Shown here one piece after another: positions 11,391 to 21,993 of a stretch of 64,000 bases of DNA; the stretch's first letter is position 1; each line of letters begins with the position of its first letter. This stretch comes from Apiospora phragmitis. Lineage: Eukaryota; Ascomycota; Sordariomycetes; Amphisphaeriales; Apiosporaceae. The notes beneath the pieces are model-generated. The model saw only the letters and a program-made list of their open reading frames with translations. It searched no databases and was not told where the DNA came from. The stretch covers positions 2,398,501 through 2,462,500 of the forward strand of contig JAQQWL010000006.1 of NCBI GenBank assembly GCA_038363925.1, in the 5' to 3' direction. The translations under genes and the position numbers were made by a program.

Positions 11391-11936
11391 ACTCCCAGAA
11401 GAACCCCCCCCAACAAGTTTCTTTAAGCGTTCGTCGCCCTCATATCGCTTCAATGCTACCTCTTTCCATTCATCCCAGCCTTGATCAACCCCGAAAACCT
11501 GAAGTATGGTATTTGCCAATAGTAACGCAAAAGCCCACTCGGACTCAAGCCCCAAGCCCCAGAAAAATCCTTCGCACCTTCTCATCTTTCGTATGGCTTG
11601 CCAGCCCTGGCCCTTTCTCGCGCAAGGCATTGCTCAAGGCAATATCTTCTGTACTAAAAGAGACAGTACCATCGCAAAGAGCTCTCATGTCTGCGGATAC
11701 GAGGGATAGCGCAAATGCTTCCTCCGCGGAACGCTACGCGCCATCTGCCAGTCGATGATACCAGTAATATTTAAATCCTCGTCAACCATCAGGTGATCAC
11801 CCTTATCGTCCACATGTTTCAGAAAGAACTTGTCTTCAGAATCGGACAACTGGGTCGCATTGTCTTGTAGAAAACGGTATACCAAGTAAGCTTCGATCGG
11901 AAACTGGGGATAGAGCTGGGCATCCGCAATCAACAC
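11373..11936 (-). pseudogene. Aminoglycoside-phosphotransferase (APH)-like relic, C-terminal fragment
   Basis: Minus-strand fragment of a fungal APH/choline-kinase-fold protein. It shows the family hallmark KHVDDKGDHLMVDEDLN then ITGIIDWQMAR (the conserved D-x-D/IIDWQ metal and catalytic segment), followed in other frames by EAFALSLVSADMRALCDG and FFWGLGLESEWAFALLLANT. Two single-base shifts (near 11720 and 11570) separate these pieces. The N-terminal half of the kinase (P-loop-like strand and phosphate-binding lysine) is absent: the frame closes shortly upstream of 11936. The fragment is flanked by direct copies of the GGCTCAGC repeat (11287 and 11989). As read it cannot encode a functional kinase. 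Confidence 0.65.
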
Positions 11937-13431
11937 CAGGGTGGTAAGAAAATACAGGCTAGATGCATGACATCATCAACTGGAAAAACGGCTCAGCAAC
12001 ATCGAAGAGTGAAGCTTGGGGTCAAATCGAGTCCCAATTCTGCGAGCTCAGTCTTGATCGTCAGCGCATTCTTAAAGTGCAGACTCTGCCGCCCACGCGC
12101 ATGATTTCTATAGCGCCTTTGTTCCGTACGCTTAACTTTGTATAATAATGAATGCTTCCTTCATTGTAGACTGGGCTGTTTTGTCCCGTCTAACGGACAC
12201 GATAGCAAAACGTGAAATGTACAAGTATGCAGGCATCACCTCTAGAGCTGCAGCATTGGAACAAAGCTCCCTCAAAGATACACCTGATTGACCTGTCCCA
12301 CAGGCCGCTGCTACACACACACGGAGTGATGGATGGCTGGAACATCGATCTACCCAAGCACTACAAGTGCGCATGCCCAACTGAACCGCCTCCAAACCTA
12401 AGACATTCCATGGCTTTTCTTAAACAGACATAGTACGCAGAAGTCTATACATACCTCCTTTTCCAGCTCTGTGGCATGCACTCTTAAGGTGATCTGGAAA
12501 ACCAGTCTCCTCAACAGGTTCGACTTCAAGAGGTGATTGATGAAGAATGACCGCCCATAACTTGCGCGATGGCCTCATTGCAAGTCATCGCAAGTACTCC
12601 AAAATCCATTTACTGCTAGGACGGCATTGAACTGCTAGCAAGTTCCACTGCTTAATTACCAGTTAAAGAAAAATAAAACACTAATAGCGACCTTGAGATG
12701 ATTCAAGGGCTTTGGCCACAGCTGAAAAGACATGATCGAGGGGAGACTGGAATGGAGGCCGCAAGTACAACGTAAAGTCCTAGTCGGACTTTTGCGGTGA
12801 CTCCTGGCCAATCACTTTTGCGTATGTGGGTGAATGAAGAAGGGAGGCAGCGCGGTGTCATGCAGGCAACTTCTGCTGTCTTTGGGGGCCAAAAGCTGTC
12901 ACAGCCGGCGAATTTGCAGTCGAAAAACATAGAGGGCTCTGAGAAAACTCACTGTAATTGGGCATTTCTATGCACCAAAGAAGCCGCTGACCCACTGTGG
13001 TCCCAGTGAAGCTGGCGCTAGATTAACCTTAAAACTCTATCTAAAAAACGAATGTAGGGAGTTGATCTAAAAGATGCGGGGAGCAGAATTTCCATGGTCA
13101 TTGGTGAATTATTAAACAGCAAATCCAAATTTATGTAGTACTACCTACTGACCATCCGTAAAGCAAATCGAAGTAGTACTATATACTCAGGATTCTTCTA
13201 TCAATCCAGGGAGACCTTGAATTTGCGAGGCGATGTCCATCTATTAGTCTTGACTAGCTCACGTCGGACGCCTCTTAAGGCATTCGCCCAGCAGGACTGA
13301 TTGCAGCTTCATTCGTATGTGTGTAGAGCTAGTGAGCTGTGGAATAGACCGAGAGTTCTTCAAGTTCTCACTGAATGGTGACATTCGAATATCTGACATC
13401 ATTATCTTTACACCTCTAGCCTGGCTATTCC
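11937..13431. other. Intergenic region between the APH relic and NLR B
   Basis: Apart from the repeat copy at 11989 no gene is supported. AT-rich, with a short near-palindromic TAGTACTA element occurring twice (around 13136 and 13172). The open frames have no recognised domain. Confidence 0.5.
11989..12092 (+). repeat. Diverged GGCTCAGC-type repeat, copy 5 (right flank of APH relic)
   Basis: Starts ACGGCTCAGCAAC, with AATCGAGTCCCAATTCTGCG at offset about 36 and CAGTCTTGATCG at offset about 60. It is the closest match to the copy at 11287 (shared ATTCTGCG and CAGTCTT blocks). The APH frame ends about 50 bp from it. Confidence 0.5.
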
Positions 13432-16400
13432 CTAGTCACTACTACTGTTGTCTCCTCTCCTTTGTGTGGCCGAGTGACGAATGTAGGAGCTCTTGAACTG
13501 AAACCTTTTGGCCCTATGGAGCTCTGCCAACTCTTCGGAACCACTATCGTCTGGGCCTCGTTTTTGGCTTGAGCTTTCAACGCTTTCCGGCTGGAATGTA
13601 TCACTTCGTTCCAAATCTAATTCTGCGAACTCGTCATCCTCAGACCCCAAAGAGGTGGATGACCTCAAGGTCGCCAGGGTATCGACTCGCTTATGGGTAG
13701 GTTCAAACCGGGCAATCTGCGCCAGAATCTCATCTTCTGGGATGTCGCCCATCTCCGCCTTCTTTTCTTCGAGGAGCGCCCGAATACAGGACCTACCACT
13801 TTGCGATTTGTGATGGTCATTCAGAACGTCGGCACGGACGAAGGTTTTTTGGCAACCCCATGCGCTACCGTTCCGAAGATATCCATAACAAATGAATCTC
13901 CTCTCTCCAGCATGCCGGGTCTCTTCGTGTCGCTTCTTGTCATGTTGCCTTACGAATGTCATCCCGCAAGTGTCGCACGCAAAAGGGCGTTCATTCCGGT
14001 GGCTTCTCTCATGGCTCTGCAGGTTCGCAGGCCGAGTAAAACTTTTAGGGCACTGTGAGCATTGAAATTTGGCTGGACGTGCAGCTTTGGGCCTTGTGTC
14101 CGGTCCGGATTGGGCATGCTTCGGAAGCTGTCTTCCTCACCTATGATGCCGTGGCTCTCCAACATGTGCTTTTGCAGTTCAGCCCGCGTCGCGCACCCCA
14201 AAGTCGCAGTGATACAACCTTCGATTGTGCATAGGTACGCACGTTCATGGCGAGCAATATGTTGGTCTCGCAAGTCGCGGTTTGCGAAGCCGTGGTGGAA
14301 GTACCGGCAGGACATCCTGGGGCACTTGAACCAGTTGTTGCCATATAATTTACCAAGACTTGCTTGGGCGGCATCCTCGTCATTCAGAAAGAAGTACATC
14401 TCCAGAGACGATCTGAATTTAGAGATGACTTGGGGGAAGTCCAAGAGATCCTCGGCCTCTGAGCCGCAATGAAAACCCATAATTTGCTTGCGCATCCAAA
14501 CCACAACCTGCGCGATTGAGGTGTAAATATCGAAGTCCTCCAAGGGGCTCAGGGCCTTCAACGGTTTTTGAGGGACCATAATGTTTTGCTCTTGCTCTAA
14601 GAAGTGACTGTCCAAAACAGCCTCGAGGCTCTCAGCCAAATCCAGCATGTCCTCATCAGTTGGGCTATCCTGCAGCCAGCTGAGAAGGTGGGGTACCCAG
14701 CAAACGCTGGTGTATTCGAGGAACCCGTAAGATCCGGCCAAAAGCGCTGCCTCCAGCACTGCCTCATCAACCTCTCGGTCAATTAATTCGGTGCACAAAT
14801 AGGCAATGCTGATCAAAGTTAGGCTTTTCTCAGCCTCCGATATGCAAAAGATGTTATCATTCTTGAGAAATCTGGTGACAGAGTGTTAGTTTCATATGAA
14901 TGCAAATTCAGATAGGAACGACTTTGACCTACTCCCTCACGGTGCTGTGTACAAGCTCGACTGTTTGGTCGGGATGTACTTCGACGAATGATGCACAAAG
15001 ATCCTTGGCAGTGTCTACCAATCGTCGCCCTCTGCGACGACGTGATCGCTGTGCAGATCAACGGATGCTGCCACTTGAATCTCATACCATTCAAGCGGCC
15101 TTTTCGCGCAGCAGATCCATCCCAAGAGCTGCTCAATCGTTTCGATAGTGGCGGTTGGAAGACCTTCTTTGATGCGCTGCAGGATTCTGAGGTACACCTC
15201 GTTAAGGTCATTGGGGAAATGGTCGGACCTCCAATGACTCAAAAGTTGTTCTCTCGAGGCCTGGTGGTACAGCTCTGGGAGAACACACTTCGCATAAATG
15301 AACATGCCTGGAAATCAATTCGCAATCTAATAAGTCCCACGTTGGCAGAGAAGTAGATTGGAGTCTGCTCTCACACGTACCTTGAGATTTTGCTGTGACT
15401 ACTTTGGCAATATTCAGCTCGTACTCTTGAAAGGTGCCGAACTTTTGCTCAATCTTTGCCTGCCATTCAGTCGAATAGATATGGATGTCTCGTTCAGTAT
15501 TCTCCGTCGTGATGCTGATAGCTGACAGTCCTGATAGATCCTTTCTAGCAATTCCATCATCTTGAGATACGAAAATGCAGCGAATCTCATCAGCCTGTGT
15601 CCGTCCGAGTGAGTCAACTATGTTGCTAAACCAAGAGCAAATCTTCTTGCGCTCGTCCCTCTCACATTCATCAATCCCATCAATTATGAGATAGGTTTTA
15701 CGACATCGCAGAGCCAGATCCAGTAGCATCTTAGTATTATCGGTTTTTTTGAGAACAGCCTCGCCGTTCTCTGTTCTCATATTCTCGTAGACAAGTGGAA
15801 GGAGAGTTGTATCTTGCGTAAGCATTTGCGCCAAGAAGGATTTAGCAACAGAGATGAATGTGTTGCTTTGAGGATCGGATTGTACACAGTAAAAGAGTCC
15901 TACGGAAACGTCTGGTATGGCGCGATTTTGATCAGCAACGACTGAGGCCAAGACGGATTTCCCTTCAACATTGGGTTAACGAAGCACTGAATAGAGATGA
16001 AATCGTGGAAACCAGTATAAGAGGTTATGGTGAGCCGACTCACCTGCTCCTGGTTTTCCATTCAGCCATAGCAGGGGGAGTAGCACAGTAATCCTTGTCA
16101 GACCACCTTTGGAATCTGTCATCGTCAAGGAGCCATTTGCCTGCAGCAGAATCTTCCTCCCTAGCACGGCAATGACGCTTGTGTCTCTCCCAAGGAAGCC
16201 TCGACCCTAGCCATTAAAGCATCTCACGGTGTTGTCGATCGACATTTGCCTGCGCAGCTTGAGCGAGTGCATCTTCAGTCAGCTGTCGAATTCTTTGCAC
16301 CTCTTCGAATTCAATCAAGGAGGCGCGGTTTTCTATCAAATGCCTGTGCTGAGAGAAAGCTCTTTTAAGTTCCTTGACACAAACCTCGAAACCTTTCCAG

Positions 16401-17078
16401 ACTCCTTGGAATAGCTGCTGCCAGACTGTAAAAGAAAAATGTCAGAAGAAAGTAGCATTCTTAGACCGTACAAGGGGAGTTGACGCATATTTCTTCTTCA
16501 AGAAGATGACGGCTTCCTTGTGGATAGCAAGAATGTCTTTGAATATGGTCACAAGGAGTGTCTGCATGTGGCTGTTGTCCGAGAACAGACTCTTGTACGA
16601 CGAGAGTAGAGGAAGACTCTCCTGATAGACATTGAGGAAGGCATCAAAAGCATCAACAACGCTCGATGTGATCTTGACAAGTCAGTAGGCTTCTAATGGT
16701 TTGTTCCTGGGAGCTGACCGACCGTCAAAATGAACTTGAGTGGCCCCTATAGGGCCAATTGTCAGCAAACCCGTGCGGCTCTATGGACCGTTAGGACGAC
16801 CGGCTCACCCAAACGAAGGCCAATATGTCGGATGCGTTGAGAAATACTTCAATCACTTTTTCGTACTCTTTCATTGACTTGAGGAATGGGTCTAGTCGGC
16901 GCATGTACCTCCATCGTTTGTCTTGGGCATGTTTGCGCTGGATGCCACCCATTGTCTGCAGCAGGTCATCGAAGCTGCTGAACTGAAATTGATCCAGTTG
17001 CTCCCTACTAAGTCCAGAGCCGTGCTTGAACTCAGCAATTGCTCGGTCAAATTCCCTCTTTAGCGCGTCTTGGGACAT
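13432..17078 (-). pseudogene. NLR-like protein B: paralogue of NLR A (DUF7708-like, NACHT, C2H2), multiply disrupted
   Basis: Same architecture and largely the same intron positions as NLR A. Exon 1 (17078-16809) ends in LAFVW; a 24-nt microexon (16746-16723) encodes GPLKFILT; exon 3 starts at 16673. Walker A NGKPGAGKS is split by an intron (15963-16043), and Walker B is LIIDGIDECERDE. Then come GMFIYAKCVLPELYHQ, LGWICCAKRPLEWYEIQ and VELVHSTVRE, and C-terminal fingers (FKCPRMSCRYFHHGF, FQCSQCPKSFTRPANLQSH, FACDTCGMTFVRQHDKKRH). A Ser/Glu-rich C-terminal tail of ~90 residues is absent from copy A. Breaks: in-frame TAA at 16214-16216 (expected CAA), +1 in a C-run near 16065, -1 near 15045, a shift near 14070 before the finger array, and unclear splice junctions near 14935 and 16490. 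Some indels may be assembly errors, but the nonsense codon is a substitution. Divergent from SNF2 copy B. Confidence 0.78.
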
Positions 17079-17623
17079 CTTGATGCTTTCTCGATATACT
17101 CTAACACCAGACAATGATGGTTCTAGGTGCAAGACATCGTGGTCGCATTGCACCAACAGGCTGGATCATTATTGTCACGCTGAGCAGGCGATCGGAGCCC
17201 TTTTTCGAAGTGTCGGGGGCAGCCATCCGGAAGGGTGTGTAAGAGGCAGTGCATGCTGACCGAAGCCGAGGGTTCTGGAGGCTGTGCCAACAGATAGGTA
17301 CATAGCAAGTATGCCTTGGAAGAACCTTGGAAGTTTTTACATATACAGCCACTTGAGCGACCCCATGCACGGGCAAACACGAAAGTGGTGGCTTGAATAT
17401 GTAGGTGTACATAGATCATGTACTTGAGAGACTCTGCCCGGCGACGACGAGTCTATTTGCTTTTGGTTGATCGCTCTTGCCGTTGATATAGTGCATTTAA
17501 TAGAGGATGTATGTAGTGATGAGGTTTGGTTGCAGCAAGAGCAACCCCTCACACTCCCCGTGGGAAGTAACAACCCCTAACCTTTAGCTAGCGCCTGACT
17601 CTCCCGCCAGCACCAAGAGCAGC
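17079..17623. promoter_or_regulatory. Bidirectional promoter region of NLR/SNF2 pair B
   Basis: 545 bp between the ATG of NLR B (minus strand) and the ATG of SNF2 B (plus strand). It holds both promoters. No specific binding site was recognised, and no obvious match to the 419-bp spacer of pair A was seen by eye. Confidence 0.45.
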
Positions 17624-20600
17624 ATGGACTTTACTCCTTTTGTGACAGAACGCTGTGAATCGCAGGAACAAGCTACTTTTCCGCCAAGCGACTACAATTA
17701 TCAACAGAGCAACCTAACGACTGAACACGCAAAAGACCCCCTTGAAGCATTCACACTTGCTCCTATAGCGCCCGGCTATGGTGACTCTTTCGCGCAGGAG
17801 GCTGTCTCAGAACTACCAGGCGGTGAGGTATGTTTGGGCATGGTGAGTAACCGCCGGCATATCCGGGAATGAGAAAAACAATGCCACGCTGCTAATTACT
17901 CACGACATCAGCTTCCAGATGTCGTGACGCTGTTTAGGTGGACTCCTAAAGAGAGAACCCTTCATACAAGCCAAGACAGCGACAAACCCGGCCATCCAGG
18001 CTGGGAACCACTATCAGTGTGTGTTCAAGAGGAATGCGCATATCTGAGCACCGAGTCTGGCCAGGCTGTATGTATCCTCAACAGGCGTGTCTCGCATGCA
18101 GTAGTTGAGCTATGGGGTTTGGAGGGCTTGCAATTCCAAGCGTTCGCACAAGCTAGGGAGTGGCGAGCATGACTTAATGAACGTCGCACAGCGAGGACGG
18201 GACGGAAGGATACATCAAACATCCGACTGCAGGTCGTACTATTAGTGATAGGCCGTCATGACGTTGCGGATGAGGCTGCGCGACTCCTTGCGCAGAACCA
18301 CCTTTTTCTTCAACAGCCCCATGAAAACCTCAATGTTCACCCCTATTTTAATCCACATTCGTTACACATCCCAGAGCTACTACAAGGTGCTGGATACGCC
18401 GAGGAAGTGTCCAGGCACATGCGCGACGAGGTCACAGAGTGCAGTGCCCATGGATCAACATATGATCTCTCAGGGCCTGGCTTGGTCGACCTAATCCTCA
18501 ATATAGATGAGTTTTACAAGCATGTCCCAGGACATGACTACTTGCAAGAAGCGCATATTGATGGACGCATCCGAACTCCGCTAAAGGGGTAAGCGAAATG
18601 AGGTTATATAGTCCCATCATATGCCAGAATGCTCACATTAACACAGGCATCAGAAGGTTGCTGTCGATTTCATGCTTAGGCGTGAGTCTGGCGTTAGTCA
18701 GTCTTGCCGTGGTTTGTGGGCCACCCACACTTCAGATGACGGTCTTCCGGTGTAAGTTATTGTCTGCTTGGGTTCCCTATTGGCTAAGGCACTGATATGA
18801 TACGGTACAAATTCGAGCATGTAATCACTGGCGCGAAGTGTCGGACAGCTCCAGACTGCCAAGGTGGCCGCATTGCCGATGACGCCGGTCTGGGCAAGAC
18901 CTTAACTACTCTTGCCACGATTACCAGTACTTTACCGAACGCCGAAGCATTCGTGAAACAGGATGAGAGCCGGGCAAGGGCTACGCTAGTTGTAGTTCCA
19001 TCAGAACGTAGGCAGGATATGGGTATGGCGTCAAGCAGGAGTCTAAGCTAACGGCCTTCATCAGTCCTACTAACTACTTGGAGAGACGAGATTACGAGGT
19101 AAGTCACCCTCGCAAATGCTATCGGTATCATGGAAAAAGCGATATTCTTACTTAGTAGGCACATCTACCTCGGGGCTATCAATTTTGAAGCTTATCATGG
19201 CCAAGGTAGACAGGAACTTGGAACAAAGCTGAGCGAGGTCGAACTTGTACTCACCACTTATGGCACCATTATGGTAGAGTACGGGAAACGCGACTCCATC
19301 TTATATCGATACAATTGGTATCGGATCGTCTTGGATGAAGGCAAGTTGTCTTTGATGTCACAGAGATGCTTACGTCACTAATATAAATAGCCCACCACAT
19401 TCGCAATGTGAATGGACTCAGAACCCGTATGCGATAGTGTCTGACTAGCACCCTGATCCAGAACAAATTGGACGACCTAGGATCGATTGTGAAGTTTTTA
19501 AAAGTCCCTTGGAGAACCCTGCAGTATTCAATAAGCATATCACAAGAGTCCTTCGTCAGGGCAGTTTGGAGCATGGCTATGATAATCTGAAACAACTTCT
19601 GGCATCAATATGTTTGAGGCGCAATAGGTCTATCATTTCCGGTCCCGGCTACAGTACCGAAACCGCCAGACTCGAGGTTAGCCAGGCCGAGCGAGAAAAC
19701 TACCGAACTGTCGAATTCAGAGTGCGTCACGCGGTGATGACGGTCGATAAGTCTAGAAGCTCGAAACATGCACATTACAAGATAATGGAAGCACTGCTAC
19801 GGCTACGAATGTTCTGTAACACAGGTCTAGCAGCAGTAACTTCAGCGGCAGGAAGTGGCGAATCGTCATCTCTCTTCAACCTGATGAGATACTGGCCAAG
19901 TTGCAACAGGCTGGACAGGCCATGTGCTTCTATTGCTCGGCTGACATCGAGTCTCTCGGTGATATGATGAACGCATATGACAGCGGAATATTGACGCAGT
20001 GCTCTAACCTAGTCTGCAGTGACTGCCTGTCCCAATATCACGAGGAGTTCACGGCTTTGCTGGCACCAAGATGCCCCATCTGCAAGTTTGAGCACGGGAT
20101 TGCTGAACTTACGCCAAAAGCTCATGACGCTGGACTAAATACGCAGCGCAACTTTCCAACCAAGGTGAGAGCTCTGGTAGAAGACGTTCAAACCCATTCC
20201 TTGTCAAAGAAATGGTAAGCGTTCGATTGCTCTCTTAACATGATTTGGCTATACTGACGGTAACTAGTCTGATCTTCTCCTTTTGGAAGAAGACCCTGGA
20301 TATGATCGGTCAAGCTCTTGAGAACCGTGGTCTAAGCTACCTTCGTGTCGACGGAAACATGTCAGCTAAGAAGCGCAATGAGGCCCTTCACCAATTCCAG
20401 AGGAATAGCTCTTGTCGTATTTTGATGATGACGTTCTCAACCGGTGGTGTTGGGTGAGATCCCTAACAAACACAAGACACCATATATTTGCTGACAAGGG
20501 CAACGGCGACTGTAGTCTCAACGGTTTCACGGTCGCGAATCGTATCTACATCATGGAGCCACAATGGAATCCCGCCATGGAACAACAGGCTATCGGCCGT

Positions 20601-20907
20601 GTGCTCCGCATCGACCAAGACCAACCCGTGACCGTCGTGAGTTACGTTATGCAGCGATCTATCGAAGAGGCAAGTCGAAACCCCGTCTAGAACAACATGC
20701 CTGCCTTCGTTACTGTCTTTCCCCATGAACATGGACGAACAACTAATTACTTCACAGATCGTGCAATCGAAACAGCTCAGGAAACTACAGCTCGCCAGCG
20801 GGGGGTTCAGGGCTGGAGAGGACGGCTCACAGGAGCAGCCCAGTATGCTTCAGCAGCTGGTGATGGCTTTGGAGGCTCAATTCGGAGAGGACCAGGAAAC
20901 GATTTGA
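17624..20907 (+). pseudogene. SNF2-family helicase with degenerate RING, copy B (paralogue of 6380-9620)
   Basis: Same exon plan as copy A. Exon 1 (17624-17842) and exon 2 (17912-18588) hold the unrecognised N-terminal region; then HQKVAVDFMLRRES, IADDAGLGKT, LLTTWRDEI, LVLTTYGTI, DEAH split by a GC-AG intron, KFLKVP, the RING region (CFYC ... CSNLVCSDC ... CPIC), and helicase-C motifs LIFSFWKKTL, VDGNMSAKKR, TGGVG, EPQWNPAMEQQAIGRVLRIDQDQ. Decay: in-frame TGA 18170-18172; TAG 19435-19437 replacing the Trp of the conserved RRWCLTGTP motif, with neighbouring G/P changed to S/L and about 10 codons missing just before; the RING His ligand is Asn; Walker A context DEMG is DDAG; the acceptor before TAC at ~18806 lacks AG; frame shifts near 19500 and 19870. 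The last intron also has a GC donor (~20670). Probably non-functional. Confidence 0.78.
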
Positions 20908-21993
20908 CTGGACCCTGGGGAACAGGAGCTGAATTTATCCGAACCAGGATCAGGTAAATCAACTTCCAAGAGAGCAAGCATATCGATTGCTAGTTTGTTG
21001 CACGTGCCCCGTAATGTACTCTAGACGTCACTTCAGCTGGGAGTTAAACGGAATGAGATATAGTCACATGGCATGCTTGAGTTCAATTCCTATCCAACCA
21101 ATTATGGCCGCCTAATACGATTTCGAAACGATAACCCAGCTCCGAATAACCAGTCGATTCGCAATACTCGAGCTGGCTCTGAACGCAAGAGTCCAACTTC
21201 GAAGGGAACTCAGCCCCTAATGACCGCTTATTCGCCTAGGAAACTGATCGCGTGAAGATTGGGATTACAAGAGTGTCATCATTGGCTGAAAGGTGAACAC
21301 ATGAGGAATTACAAGGCGCTTGATACCTAGCAAGAGTGCTGGGAAATCCATCTGGCACCTCTCTTGGCTCGGTGCAAGGTTCAGCAGAGCAGCGGGCCTT
21401 AGACCAAGGTTCAAGACCCAAAGCCCGTGGGATAACACGATCCCAGTTTGAGGCTGCCCCAACGGATTCGAGTGATCAGACTCAGCAAAGCTGGGTTACT
21501 ACTCCTGAGTCCAACCGCCAGCTCTCTGAAGAATTGCAGCTGGGGAATCGCGTGATGATTCTGCAGTGAACTCAAGGTCCAAGGACGAGCCCAGTGGGAT
21601 CGAATACCGTCAGAGGAAATCTTGGGAGAAGCAATCCTTTGTGAGTAATCCGGTTATGCATGAGGCGTGTTTAGAGTCGAGGCTCAGCAGCCTTGATTAT
21701 CATTCCTAATCAAGGTGCAAAAGTGCAGACGAGATCGCAAAGGGATGGGGTTGTGGGTTTGCGCTCTCGTAGGCAGTACTTGCTAAGTCACACGTTTCAG
21801 TACGTCCTACCAGAAAGTAAGTAAATGCTCAGCGACGCCAGCTGGTATTAAAATTCGCTTGAATAGGAATGCAATCGCTGCCCGCGTTATAACACCAGGT
21901 GGTGTTTGGTTGGGCTGTGAAAGGAATCGATTGCGCATTGCTATTGGTGGACCAGTAATCCACGGGCTCGTTGGTCTAAGACGAGAGAGCCTA
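20908..21993. other. Intergenic region downstream of cassette B
   Basis: No supported gene. A GGCTCAGCAGCC string at about 21682 may be an outlying copy of the repeat seen at 10-12 kb, but the second block is not convincing. The open frames lack recognisable domains. Confidence 0.5.
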
